DNA of 64,000 nt, from the NCBI GenBank assembly GCA_010093605.1, contig MU004200.1, forward strand, positions 192,155 through 256,154, given 5' to 3'. The first letter of the stretch is position 1, and each line of letters starts with the position of its first letter. This document shows, piece by piece, positions 11,164 through 22,694 of this stretch. Made by a program: the position numbers and the translations under genes. This DNA is from Lophium mytilinum. Taxonomy: Eukaryota; Ascomycota; Dothideomycetes; Mytilinidiales; Mytilinidiaceae. Under the pieces are notes generated by a model, which was given only the letters and a program-made list of their open reading frames with translations, was not told the DNA's origin and did not search any database.

Positions 11164-12586
11164 CTACTCTTCGTCTGACACACACTCGACCCCAATATCT
11201 CCGCTAATATTATTGCAGACAATTACCGGTGGTCCTCCGGCCGGACTCGTGATATCAATGTCCTCCAAATGAATCCCCTCGCACGTCGCACCAGGACTAC
11301 AAGTCAAATCCGCGACTACTCTCCCCTCCAGACCCGAGCTAGTCCCATGGACATTGATAAATCTCACATCCGAGATGTTGACGTTGCTCGGGTACTGCGC
11401 ACACGCCGTTTCGTTGATATTGAAGTAGCACTGATCCAGCACGATGGGATGGTCCGTGTTTTCGACATGGACGTCTTTGTATGTTATGTTGGTGATGTAG
11501 CCGTACCCGACATTCTCTCCGGCCCATGCTTTGAGCCGTGCGCCGTTTTGACCGTTCAGGAGCGTGATGTTCTCGAGCCAAGCGTTGGAAATGAAATCGA
11601 GCACGCCCGGGTACTGGCCAATGGAGCCCATGCTCACTCCATGTGTGCCGTTGCACCAGAGATTCTTGACGAGTATGTTGGTGGTGTTGGGTTTTGGGGA
11701 GAAGCAGTCGTCGCCGACGTTGACTTCAGTATTGGTAACGGTCAACCCGTCGACGTTGAGTGAGTCAAAGCCGTCGGTGTTTGCAGGGCGGGACTACTAG
11801 AGATGAGCAATAACATCGTAGAGAGAGCTAGTTTATCGCTTACCGAAACGTTAGTAGAGACAGCATCAAATCGACAATGATCAAACGTAATATCTTTCGT
11901 TCTTACGAGAAACGTGTTCCAGCAAGGGGAGTTCAAAAACTTAATCCCCTCCACTTCGACATTCGTAGCATTATCTGTGAGGAAGAGGATCGGGCGAAGG
12001 AACGTATTTCCTGGATCGAGAATCTGCTTGCCGGCGAAAGCGTCATACCAAGCCTGTCCGTTCCCATTCAGCGTACCGCTACCGTAGAGCTTGATATTTT
12101 TCCCGCCCCAAACCCAGAAAGTAATGGATTTCTGAAAGGGGTAGTAGAAATAGTCGGATTGCCAATAGGTGATGTTGTTGGTGAACTGTCGAATAGGTAA
12201 GCATCACTCAAGTCGTAGGAAGTATAGTCAATTACCTTGATTTCTCCGTCTAGCTTCACATAGATGTCGTTCAGCCAACTCAAATCCAACTTCTTTCCAA
12301 TCACGTATGTTTTTCCCTTCTCCAGATGGAACAAGCCGCCTTTATTGGCCCTCCGCATTGCCCAGAGGAAGTCATCCGCAACATCGTCGGTGTCATTCTT
12401 GCTTGCTCTGATCGTGACTGCGCGTCTCTGCGACTCGAGACCGTTGCCCCATTTGTCTTTTGCCCATCGCTTGTTTAAGGAGGGACTGGGAGCTTCAACG
12501 ACCGATGCGCCAGCTGGAATAAGCCTCTCGATGGATACTGCCGAAGAGAGGAATGCAAATGCGAAAACAATGATAAGGAGTTTCAT
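11164..12586 (-). CDS. Secreted GH28 exo-polygalacturonase-like pectinase
   Basis: Three exons (12236-12586, 11844-12185, 11164-11793) encode 440 aa. The start chosen is M-K-L-L-I-I at 12586, which gives a classic signal peptide; an ATG six codons upstream would bury it. The GH28 catalytic signatures are N-T-D-G-F-D-S, G-D-D-C-F-S, T-H-G-V-S-M-G-S and R-L-K-A-W in the expected order. The pattern after the Asp pair (P-K-P-N-T-T-N-I and C-N-G-T-H-G) is that of exo-acting polygalacturonases, which release galacturonic acid from pectin ends. Several N-x-S/T sequons fit a secreted glycoprotein. Both introns are 50 bp. This enzyme and the GH92 protein suggest a saprotrophic or plant-associated life, which is inference. 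Confidence 0.88.
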
Positions 12587-13978
12587 CTCGAGAAAGCGAT
12601 GCAAGCAAATTAAGTTGACTTGAGAATTCTCCGCGCTCCTTTCGCTCGCTCAACGTTCACGACTCCTTTTAAGCACTCCAATATCTTGCACGTCGCTCAA
12701 AAGCATGACGAAGCACCCAGCATACCCATATATTTTCCGCACACAAATCTCCAGGCGTCCAGTATCCAACCTGGTAGAAGAGACTAAATTACCTTTGCTA
12801 AGGTGCGAGATCGGCTCCGTTGATATTAAACCAGCAGTTCTATTGGCTAGCACCCGATTCCGGGGTAATTGTTCCTGGGGATGCGGGGAGGAAACGAGGG
12901 ACCGTGAGGGCCAAGCGTTTTGGCCAGTGAAGTGATATTTCCGCCAATGGGAGAAATGTTCCTGGCAGTAACATCGGCTTGTCTAGTATTGCTAGCATTC
13001 ACTGAAATCTCGGACTCCCCATCTTCGAGCTCTCCTGTCACTGCTGCTAACAGATTTTCAGAGTTGTGGTCAGTAACGAGGCGAATCCATGGATATTGTG
13101 AGATGTCTTCAAGGTCATTGGTCCTACCTGGGCAGCTACTGTTAATCTCCCAGAGGTCTGTTGCGTGGTAATCGTTGCACTTTACGCATCTGTACTCCAC
13201 GGTCTTCGATTTGCCAAGTGTTTTCAATTTAGGGGATGAAAAATTAAAGATATCCAAATCGAGAGAAAATGATGAAGACTTTTTATTTTCTTCTGGTGTC
13301 GAAGGCTCGCGGGATATGCACACTTGCAATCAACCCCAGGAGCTACACTCAAGATTTGAATTCGCACTTAGAACTTTATCAGTAGTCATTGAACCAAGAG
13401 CTTCCAAGATTGATTGAGAGGCTTTGGAAGCGTAGCTTGTTGTTGCAATGAAGTAATCGACCGAGCTGCGGCGTCTTCGGTCTGATTGAGGAGCACCCAA
13501 CAACGAGCCGATATTCTGCATGTAGACTGCCCTCAGCTTGGGAAAGTTCAAAAAGTATAAAACAGCATAAGCTGTTGCGAAAGATGCTAGCTGTGGGTTG
13601 TGTTTGCTAAAATTATAGAGGCCCTTTGGTTCATTACTTGATTTTTCGACTCCTATTAAAAAGTAGAGCTACCGGAAATGACGGTCACCTAACCAGCATA
13701 GACAGAGTCTTTCGACACTGCAATGTATTGCTCTAAGTGCACTTTTGAGGACTAGAGCTGAGGACCATGGTATGTGATAGAGGAAGGTGTAAAGTCAGTG
13801 CAGGTGCTACAAAGTAACTCAACTGGTGGAGTGGAGATAAAGGGTATGTCCGAACCGGCTCGTTGCCGAACGAATGGACTTATCCGCGCTAGACGCGTGT
13901 GGAGTAATCATCACTTGTCCAAAGCACGTTCTCTCAACCTTCAACCTTACTTTTCGGAGCACATAATTCAAAGCCACA
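12587..13978. other. Interval with possible gene remnant
   Basis: On the minus strand the frame from about 13592 down to 12847 is open except for one TGA at 13330. It begins after a plausible acceptor (CCCACAG) with a hydrophobic stretch (L-A-S-F-A-T-A-Y-A-V-L-Y-F-L) and later has C-V-K-C and a Ser/Asp-rich part. I could not build a start or a closed exon chain, and no family is recognised. It may be a decayed gene or a gene with introns I could not place. The remainder is the promoter of the WD40 gene at 13979. Confidence 0.3.
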
Positions 13979-16341
13979 ATGAGCGGCTCTCACTCCAGCT
14001 CTACCGGCAACAACTATACGAACGAGCAAGAGGATCCTCGAGTCGCAGTTTACGATCCGCACGCTGCGGATTGGGAGGACTCGGAGGAAGATGACGACAT
14101 GAACTATGTGTATGCCCCGCAAGGTAGCGACGACGAGGATGATGAGGATGATGAGGATGATGGAGACTACCATGGTACGACCCCCGCCCCGGAAGATGTC
14201 ATGGAGTCGTATTATTGGAAATATGTACATTGGTAGCTAATCAGTCTATCACAGATGCGCCCGAGGATCTTAGCGGTGTCGAGATAGAGTTCGAGATAAC
14301 AGAAACGGAGGAGCATGAGGAAGAGGTCGACGATGATGAGGCTGAAGATGAGGACGGGGCACCAGCGGTCGGAGCTGGACTGCCACGGCCAATAACCAGT
14401 ACGAGCTTTATTGAGTAGCCATCAGCTAGCTACTCTGGCTAATAGCGATGCAGTCACACAGGAACAATTAATGCGATTACTGGGCCACGCCGGTCTAAAT
14501 CGACTTCTCGCCAGAGGCCACTCCTCTCGCATTCGCCAGTTTGCGGGGATAGAAGATGAAGATGAAGACAGTGAACCTGATACTGGATATGGAGGGGTAA
14601 ATCCGCGGTCGAGGCGGGGTCGCGGGAGGAAAGCATTTCAGAAGGTTCCGAGCGATGAAGGCAGGGCACTTATGGAGTCAGGGAACTTTGGATCAAATCC
14701 TCGTAGGGAGGACACAATCACACGAAAGAAGAAACTGCAGTACCGGATCATGCGAAGAGAACTGGGCCTTGGAAGCACCGGCCGACAGAGCAACAGCAAC
14801 CATCAGATGAGCCAAGGCTTAATACCATCCTCAAAAGCCGATACAATCATAAATTATAATGCGCGTTGCTACTCTGGCCAGTTTTCTAATGACGGAAACT
14901 TCTTCTTCTCCTGCGCTCAGGACTTCAGGGTGCGGATGTACGACACTTCGAACCCTTATGACTGGAAGTATTACAAAGTGAGAGAAAACAAATTTCCACC
15001 CCAATACATGGACTAACCTAGTTATCTAGACCGTTGTATATCCTTACGGCCAATGGACCATCACTGATGCCTCACTGAGCCCGGACAACCAATTCCTAGC
15101 CTATAGCTCTATCCGAAGCGTAGTGTGTTTAGCTGCGACCGATCCAAATCAGGAATCCGAACCAACACTTCTAGATTTCGCAAATTTGAGCACTCGTCAA
15201 AGAGGTGGATGGAGAGCCCACGGTTTCTTCGGGGTAACTCTCCACACTTCCAGATACTTTCACTTAACGCTGACACGTTGATAGATTTGGTCAATACGAT
15301 TTTCAGGCGATGGCCGAGAAATCGTGGCAGGGACAGGCGATAGTTCTGTCTACGTTTACGACATAGAGCGACAGCAGTCAATCCTCCGCATCCCTGGACA
15401 TTCCGAGGATGTTAACGCTGTATGTTTTGGTGATTCTCAATCACCTCACATATTGTATTCTGGCTCGGACGACACTACGCTCAAAGTATGGGACCGAAGA
15501 AGCATGGGCGACGGACGGGAAGCAGGTGTTTTCCTCGGACACACCGAAGGCTTGACATACGTCGATAGTAAAGGCGATGGAAGATACGTTCTCAGCAACG
15601 CTAAAGACCAGACAGCAAAGCTATGGGACCTCCGGAAGATGCTGAGCAAGGAAAAGGCGGATCAGATTGACCCCGGTGCCTATACCACTAACTTCGAATA
15701 CCGGACCAATGCTTACGATGACAATGACTACCGACCGCATCCACACGACTGCTCATTGGTAACGTTCCGAGGCCACAAAGTGCTGAAGACTCTCATTCGG
15801 TGCCATTTCTCGCCGCCTGGTAGCACAGACTCGCGATACGTCTATTCTGGGAGTTACGACGGCTCAGTATACGTCTGGAACCTCGACGCGACTTTGGCTG
15901 GAAAGGTAGACGTCCTTGCCGCGACTCGAAACTCACGGCCAAGAGATCCCGGTCTTCTCGCAGAAACATATGATTTCATTGGCAGGAATGGAGGAGCGTG
16001 GCAAACCTGCGTCAGAGATGCTAGTTGGCATCCTGATGCTCCAGTCATTGCCGGTAAGTTACTTCATTACGTTGGCTTCTATTTATACTAAACTCCAACC
16101 TCTAGCAACCTCATGGAATGGCTGGGGCACTTCGAATGGCACGTGCACAGTGCATTCCTGGAACGACGGTGTGGACGAAGACGAAGCCGAGCCTAAGATG
16201 GGCAAGAGAGTGAATGCGCAACTAGAGCATGATGACCGCTTCTACGCTGCCCCAACATATAGGAGCACGAGAGCACAACGAACGGTTATTATTAACGACA
16301 ACGACGATGACGACGACGACCCTGACTGGTTCGGCGAGTAG
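13979..16341 (+). CDS. WD40-repeat protein, DCAF11/WDR23-like
   Basis: Introns are clear at 14175-14254, 14978-15029, 15234-15284 and 16054-16105. Another is needed between the frames near 14368-14425; its donor is weak (GTCGGA, 58 bp) or else it would be only 31 bp, so that junction is uncertain. The N-terminal ~150 residues are acidic and disordered. The C-terminal half is a beta-propeller with repeats such as Y-S-G-S-D-D-T-T-L-K-V-W-D, A-K-D-Q-T-A-K-L-W-D and Y-S-G-S-Y-D-G-S-V-Y-V-W-N. The long insert between later blades and the D-P-D-W-F-G-E type tail match the DCAF11/LEC14B group, substrate receptors of CUL4-DDB1 ubiquitin ligases. The group assignment comes from recognised motifs, not a search. 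An acid run of Asp closes the protein. Confidence 0.78.
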
Positions 16342-16777
16342 CTGGTTCAACTCTGTATATGATCGGCTGTCTGCCTTTACGCAACGGCACCTACCGCGGT
16401 CCTCCACCCTCTTTCTGGGTCTGGACACACTCATAGCATTGCAGCGCTAGACTTTATGGGTAGACTTTGTGGAGGGCTGGATTATGCGATATATCACTCG
16501 CCGTAGATGCAATAGTACTCTGACATAGGTTTGCCGAAAAAATCCATGTCAATTGAACTCCCGCTTGCCCAGTGGACCGTTTTTGAAATATGATACAGCG
16601 CCTCCCGCTATGGCCAAAACAACCATATGCCACCCCTTAGCGGCCACTCGCCCAGGCCGAGCAAGCAAGTGTATGTCACAGCCATGCCCTGCCAGTTCAA
16701 GGTTCTGCCAGCCACAGATGACCAGGTATCGAACGTCGTCCACGCCTTCTCCTATCCCCTTAAACTTCGAAACTCCG
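16342..16777. other. Convergent intergenic (WD40 end / SSS1 end)
   Basis: These are the 3' flanks of two convergent genes. Nothing else is seen. Confidence 0.5.
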
Positions 16778-17209
16778 CTATGAACCACCGACCAAGATAT
16801 TGTTTACGGGAATGTGGACTGCGTGCAATTAGATACTGTGATTTAATGGATTCGAACCCGATGTGGCGTACTGAGCTTAACGGCGTATCCGATGACGCCC
16901 ATTACCACGAATCCAACACCGACGGCCTGGGAGATCTTCACTACATGATGTCAGCACGGTGTTGATGCGATTGTGCTGCGAAGTGGTATACGAACAGAAT
17001 TCGCGCTTGTCGGGCTTCGTGCAACGGTTCAAGAATTCTAGGGTGCTGTCAGTTCGGCGACTTCGAGTGTAGAGTACAAGCGGCGCAGGACGTACGCATT
17101 CCGTCTTTCACAAACTATGAGGATGTTAGCATGCAAAAGGCTGCTGGAGGCTTGTGTAGATGCGAACCTCCTGCGGCATATCCGCGAATTCCTTGAGTTG
17201 GTCGGACAT
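16778..17209 (-). CDS. SSS1: Protein translocase subunit Sec61-gamma (SSS1)
   Basis: I assembled this from five small exons: 17168-17209, 17096-17114 (only 19 nt), 16996-17037, 16872-16940 and 16778-16818. They give 213 nt, or 70 aa, the usual family size. All four introns are 53-58 bp with GT-AG ends, and their phases close exactly. The product reads M-S-D-Q-L-K-E-F-A-D, then F-V-K-D-G, then F-L-N-R-C-T-K-P-D-K-R-E-F, the highly conserved Sec61-gamma/SecE signature. One transmembrane helix follows (V-G-V-G-F-V-V-M-G-V-I-G-Y), then H-I-P-V-N-N-I-L-V-G-G at the end. It is a tail-anchored ER protein that clamps the Sec61 channel and is essential in yeast. No single open frame longer than about 25 codons shows it, so simple ORF calling misses it. 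Confidence 0.95.
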
Positions 17210-18225
17210 CTTGGAGTGGTCGGGGATTGATGGATGTGAGAGGGGCTCTGCTGTTTTGTTCGTAGTGGAATATGTCGATGGATCCTAATAGCAGCTTGAG
17301 GTATGCGAGGAAGGAGTCGGAATCGAGGTGGCTGTTCTAGGTGACCCTTTTGGCAAGAGGCCACATTGGAGAGATGAATGGCGGCCCGGATAATCTTCGG
17401 CCCCTTCTCCGCGCCTTGGCGCGTTCCTCTCGCCTCAGCCTGAAGCTCTCCTCTTCCGTCTGGTCAACCTCCTATCCAGCTACTGCTCCCACCAGGTATC
17501 CCATCCATTGTCGCCCTCGCCTCTTTGGAGGTCGCACTAATTATCTAGGACTCGCGACCTACGCAGCCTGCAGAGTTTGGGATGATATAGCTGGACAAAC
17601 GCGCTTAGGACACGGTCTGAGGGAGGGATCCATCGGCGAACACCAGCCTCGCGCTTTTGCCTCACTTTCTGTTGCTTCTCATCATCGCTGGCACTCCTGC
17701 TCTTTCTGCGCTGTAGCTTACAGCTGTTGTACCTGGCCATACGCTTCGCCTTCACTCATACCTGTACGGGGACGGCGGGCAAACCTGTCATGCTCAAGCC
17801 GCTTCATCTTTCCCAAACTTGTCATTTCCATCTTCCGCATCTGCCAGAGGCGATCGGACGTTTGAAGCTCTTCGCATTTACGCGAATTTCCAGGATTTGT
17901 CTTTGCTGCAGCCTTCTTGGGGAAGTGTACGTATCCGCTAGTCTTCCCTTTGCATGTACCATCCCTCGCAGAGCCTCCTGGAAACCCTACTTTGGCGGGT
18001 TGCGATAGGTAGTGCTTGGAGCCGGACTTGCGCGCCTCTTCTCTTCTTCTACTAGCTCGCTGATACTCTTCCCGGCATACAGACATGTACCTTCACTTGT
18101 AGCCTTTGGCCAAATCCAGTATCTACAAGCCAATCGGAAGAGACTGCCCTTATTTGCGCGTGTCTCTCCCTTCCAAACCTCACCTTTCGTACCTACCACA
18201 CACATTTCTGACTGACTCCTTCACA
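17210..18225. promoter_or_regulatory. Divergent ~1-kb promoter region between SSS1 and the CPSF6-like gene
   Basis: Both flanking genes start outward from this interval. It is pyrimidine-rich on the plus strand toward 18225 (CT-rich tracts and CACACA near 18198), typical of fungal leaders. Open stretches on both strands lack motifs, and I call no gene. Confidence 0.45.
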
Positions 18226-19705
18226 ATGGCTGATGACGATAACTTCGACATCGACATCTACGGTGAAGATGATGCGAGCCCAGAGTATGCGCAAGATAAC
18301 ACCCAAAGCGGAGGTGAAGTCAAGGCAGATGCTACTACTGAGATGCAAACAGACTCGCTTGTAGAAGCAGAAGAGCTGGAGCCCTCCACGCAGACCAACG
18401 GACACAACGCGAACCAAACGAACACCTCCGTGAAGCAAGAGAACGGCCAGGCTGATACCGCCAATGGTAGCGCGCAATACCACGATACGCAGCAAATCGC
18501 AAGCACTGGCGGCTCGGCACATAACCAGCTGCAGCCTCCAAAACAAGCTCCGATACAACAAGGAACCAAGCGAAAGGCAGTAAATGACGATCGGCCGGTT
18601 GACCCAGGCGCTTCGTCGGCGCTGCTCATCAGTGACCTACACTGGTGGATCAACGAGGACGATGTCCGCGGATGGGCAAACCAGAGCGCTTGTGAGGACG
18701 AGCTCATGGATGTGACATTCAACGAGCACAAGGTGAATGGCAAAAGCAAGGGGTATGTTCAGTCTCAATTTGCGTGTTGTATGCGACTACTCTAACTAAC
18801 ACTATTGCTTCAATAGTCAGGTCTACGTCGAGATGAAGTCCACGCAAGCTGCCACAGCCCTCAAGCACACGCTCGAATCCTTCGGTAACGGCCAAGAACA
18901 TGTCAAGAAACCCTCGGCAGTCTTCCACTCGGCGCATAACAACCCATACCGGACGCTTCCCAAGGATGTCCCCAACCGCAAGGAAGGCGGCGCGCAGAAC
19001 AATCGATCGACGTCGAGCAACTTCGGTGGCAGCCAAGGCCCATCGGGCGGAATGCAGAACAATAACTACAACCAAGGCGGCAACTTCCGCGGCGGGCGAG
19101 GCAACTTCCAGCACCGCAATCAAGGAAACATGGGCGGCAACATGGGCGGCTTCCAGAACCGCAACTTCTCAAGCCCTGCGGTTGGTGGTATGGGCGTCGG
19201 TGGCTACGGTGCGGCGAACCCCATGGCTGGATTCGGAGGCGGGCCAAACCCAATGGCCGGTATGAACCAATTCAACAACTTCGGCCGCGGCGGTAACATG
19301 ATGGGCGGGATGCGCGGTGGGATGCCTCAGAACCGGGGCGGAAGAGGCGGTATGGGCAACATGATGGGCGGCATGGGTATGGGCGCGATGGGCATGGGTA
19401 TGCCGAACATGGGAATGGGCGCGATGGGCGGTAACATGGGCATGATGGGTGGCATGGGAGGAATGGGTATGCAGTATTATCGTTCGTTATCATCCTCCCC
19501 CGAAAAAGGACGACACGCTTCTGCCGAGCTTGTCAACGGCGGCACAGAGAACACTAAGCTAACGACTTCTACTACAGGTGCTACGGCTGGTTTCGGTGGA
19601 CCGGCTCAACCTCATTTCAACCCGGCATTCTTCCAGGCTCAGCAGGGCGCGGCAGGCGGCGACAGCTGGAACCCGCATGGGGCGAAGCGGCCAAGGCCTG
19701 AGTAG
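18226..19705 (+). CDS. RRM protein similar to CPSF6 / cleavage factor I large subunit
   Basis: Exons 18226-18752, 18817-19466 and 19578-19705 encode 434 aa. The second intron (111 bp) is in frame, so it is easily missed. It has a GTATGC donor, GCTAAC branch site and CTACAG acceptor, and removing it keeps the Gly/Met-rich run continuous. An acidic, Gln-rich N-terminus precedes one RRM (about residues 118-205) with L-L-I-S-D-L-H-W-W and the RNP1-like block G-K-S-K-G-Q-V-Y-V-E-M. The rest is a long G-G-M/G-M-G low-complexity and RGG-like region. The H-W-W RRM variant is that of CPSF6/CPSF7-type proteins, which act in 3'-end processing of mRNA in the nucleus. The orthology is inferred. Confidence 0.8.
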
Positions 19706-20573
19706 GGACCTGCGACCTACCTGCCCACATGCTTGCTTCGTGGCTTTTGCTGATGCTTTGTTTGAAAGGGGAATCTGGCCCACTAGTTTCAGCAATCTCT
19801 TGGAAAGCCCTTTCTCATTCAACCAAGAGCCAAAAAAGATCGAGGACGACGAGCTAAACGCGGCTTTCAAACTACAGCAATCGGAGGCGAAGCTCTTCTC
19901 GGACGACGAGGATGACGAAGCGCCGACGAGGGACAGTTGATTTTCTTCTTTCGATTTCATTTTCGATCACGGCGCTTCGAGGTTTCAAAGGAGCAAAACA
20001 GGCAGCACATACCTGTTGCTGGACGGCGCATAGGTGGGCTGCTGGAGCACAGTGTCTCGGAGTTCTGGTCTAGTTTCTACAGAAAATAACATCCCGTCCG
20101 TTTCTGATGTTGTTCTCCATTGGCATGTTTTCAAAGGACGTTATGTTGTGTGATAATTTTGGCGCCATAGGTGGATGCAGTGCGGTGGGCACTGTACTAT
20201 ATATGGTGTTCAGGTTGGCTAGACGTGCTCGGGAGCTAACTCTAAAATCAGAGTAAGGATGTTTGTGTGCAAGTATCTACTACTTTATAGATGCCCATTC
20301 TAGTTCAAGCACGCTTAGGACTTTAAAGCAGGCTTGTAAGCTAAAATTCCTATCGTGGTGATGTTATAGTAGAGGCTCTACATATCTCCCGTTCTAAGAT
20401 TCGCGCCCTTCTGCCAACTTCTTCCTTTGGATGTTTTCTTAGCTAGGGCAATCCCGTGCCCTCTATTTTTTATCCGCACCTGTATAGGCTGCCTTTCCTC
20501 CTTTTTTAGTAGTGTTTCCTTAGTACAGAAATTATATACTCCTTACTTACTATCTATACATTCTAAGTACAGT
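19706..20573. other. 3' flank, partly AT-rich
   Basis: The first ~300 bp is probably the 3' UTR of the RRM gene. From about 20260 to 20570 the sequence becomes AT-rich with TA-rich words resembling decayed repeats. No gene is seen. Confidence 0.4.
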
Positions 20574-20985
20574 AAAAAACGGTATATCCAAGGAGCAAAA
20601 CACCCCCCTCTCGACAGAGAGGGGGTAGCCACCTCGGAGAGGTTTCTCTAGATCCATCCTGGAGGTCCGGTCCTAATCTTTCAATCCATCGAATCTTCAC
20701 CGGCCTCAGCCTCACGCACCAACTGCATACAGCCTCTTTACCGGCTTCCAAGCCTCTCATGCCGCCTCCGAGCCGGTTCCCGCAGGAATCAGCTTTTAAC
20801 ACCATAAGTCGAGTCGAGAATCGCCGACTGCGGGGGTCGAACGCCAGACCAACTTCTAAACTCAGGTGAGAGTTGTCGACGGTGGGTAAAACCCACCTCG
20901 CGAGGTGGGATGCCTGGAGTCCGGCCGCGGGCTTACACTCGGTGTGGCCGAACTTTACCAACTGAGCTGCTGGGGGAGTTAGTGG
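20574..20985 (-). ncRNA. Candidate Pol III-type structured element (SINE-like)
   Basis: Read on the minus strand, the element opens with a tRNA-like 5' end and A-box (AGCTCAGTTGGTAAAG, 20953-20969). About 115 bp further on is a B-box-like GCGTTCGACCCC (20832-20844), and it ends at a T6 run (20574-20579). It contains several strong hairpins: CCCCCTCTC/GAGAGGGGG with a GACA loop (20604-20625), an 18-bp perfect palindrome (20892-20909) and an overlapping alternative stem GGTGGGT/ACCCACC (20881-20897). The A-to-B spacing is too long for a tRNA. A tRNA-derived SINE or an unclassified Pol III RNA gene is the best reading. Confidence 0.4.
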
Positions 20986-21518
20986 ATGAGGCGCGCGGAT
21001 TCTATTTGAAATATATAGGGTAGGTGAGGAACGACGTCACGGGTTCCAACGTTTTCAAGGTATGTTACTTTTCATTACCGCACCGCACACAGCACTCGGG
21101 ATGTTGCAGTTTCAAATTGCTGGGAAAGACGTCAAAGCTAAGAACGATACGCGACGTGAAGTCTACAGCACTTCCTGCCTTGGTACTTCACTTCGAAATG
21201 CCATCGCGTTTGTCGGACTCCCAAACTGTCTTGAGAAACGTGTTGATTGTCCTTCTCTAGGCCAAACGGCATCTCACTTTCGTACACACAAGGAAGCTCT
21301 TGTAAATGAATCAGCGATTCTGCATGCACCCCTATTCCTTTGTGCATTCTAATGAGCCTATTCATATGGTCATCTATTCACTTTGAGCAGATTCCCTTTA
21401 ACGAGCCTACAACAAAGTCCTATAAAATTTACCCAGCCATAAAAGGAGCCAGCTACATCAGCTTCCTGAGCATCTTCCCCGACCTCATCCTCTCGAACCA
21501 CCCACCACCACCACCACC
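20986..21518. other. Intergenic, promoter of membrane-protein gene
   Basis: No gene is recognised. The last 60 bp before 21519 has C/A-rich leader sequence with a CCACCACCA run next to the start codon. Confidence 0.4.
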
Positions 21519-22694
21519 ATGTCCACCCAACCAAGCCCCCGCTTCTTCACCCCCCTCCCTCGCGTGTACTATCTCTTCCCCCTCATCTCCTGGCTCGCGA
21601 CCGGCGTCATGAACATCATCCCCCTAGCGCGAGACGTCAGCCTCGTGACTCTCCCGCTCCTGTTCTTCGTCGCCGTAATTATAGTCTGTCTCGAACAGCC
21701 CAACGTCATCCGGAGCTGGGATGACCTAGACCACTCCCAAATCCTCCGCTACTCCCTCATCTTCACACTCTGCCGTATGGCCGAAGAAACCGCTGTCGTC
21801 TTTTCGCGAGACGTGCTTCAACCGCCGCGCGGGCTGTTCTTGACGCTCATATTGGCGTATCAGGGGGTATTTGCGGTGCAGAAATGGGATCATTGGATGG
21901 AAGTAAGTCGAATTTACTATTACACAGCAGTCTTTTATCCGCAACCCCTTCCTCGTCAAAGTCAGTGATAGCTCAATACACTCTTCGAAGCTTCGAATGA
22001 GATGAACAACCCATCCCGCTCATGCTAACCCACCCAGACCCCCGAAACCCAAACCCCCGGCCTCTCCGCCCTATGGTCCTACTCCAACCTCCTCCTCCCC
22101 TGGAGCCTCCTCCTCCCACAACTCCCACCACTCCTCCTAAGCTCCCTCCTCCTCTCCAACAACTACATCTACGCGCCCCCCTCGCTATGGTCCCTCACAT
22201 GGCGCTTCCCACTCCTCCACACCCTCCTCCTCCCCCCTTTCTACCTCACCTTCCTCCTCCTCTGCGACAAGTGGGAAGTCGTACGATACGAGTACGTCCC
22301 CCTGCCCCCCCTTTCCACCCCACCGCTAAACCTCCCCAGTGCAACCACACCCCACCCCGACCTCCGACACGCCCTCCGCCACAACATCCTCCCCTACATC
22401 CTCCCCGCCCGCCTCCTGGCACTCATCCCCTGGCCCGTCGATGAGCTCGATACCCCCGCACTCCAGAACCGCAAACCCGCGCCCAGCACCCCACAGCCTC
22501 AGCGCCTTCCTGCCCAAGCCAGCGCGAGGACGCCGAATCGGCCAGCGACGCCGTTCGAAAACACGCCGTTCCTCAACCGCCCGGCGCTGCACGCGCGGTT
22601 AGACATCGCGCCATTGGCGGGGTCGCAGGTTTGGGAGGCGCGAGAGGGGGAGGAGGCGGCGAGGCTGAGGAGGCTGAGGGGGAAGAGGGGGTAG
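21519..22694 (+). CDS. Fungal integral membrane protein of unknown function
   Basis: Exons 21519-21902, 22038-22291 and 22340-22694 encode 330 aa. The first intron is 135 bp. At least six hydrophobic segments are visible: Y-Y-L-F-P-L-I-S-W-L-A near residue 17, L-P-L-L-F-F-V-A-V-I-I-V-C, the T-L-I-L-A-Y-Q-G region before the first intron, two Leu-rich segments (L-L-L-P-W-S-L-L-L-P) and P-F-Y-L-T-F-L-L-L-C. The C-terminal ~110 residues are hydrophilic and Pro/Arg-rich, ending R-L-R-G-K-R-G. I do not recognise a family. Exon phases close and splice sites are canonical, so the gene itself looks real. Confidence 0.7.

Noticed and set aside
1-13600. Catabolic cluster of oxidase, GH92 and GH28 genes
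   Set aside because: The genes are spaced by kilobases, differ in substrate and share no visible regulatory motif; adjacency alone is weak.
16830-16875. tRNA T-arm-like GGGTTCGAATCC on the minus strand
   Set aside because: The flanking bases do not pair as a T-stem, and the motif lies within an SSS1 intron with no other tRNA parts.
19578-19940. Plus-strand frame overlapping the end of the RRM gene
   Set aside because: Its first part is the shifted reading of a true exon; the acidic end lies in the 3' flank without splice or start support.
20832-20985. A tRNA gene
   Set aside because: The 5' end and B-box resemble a tRNA, but the spacing is about 115 bp, the D-stem does not pair and no anticodon arm or acceptor stem can be drawn.
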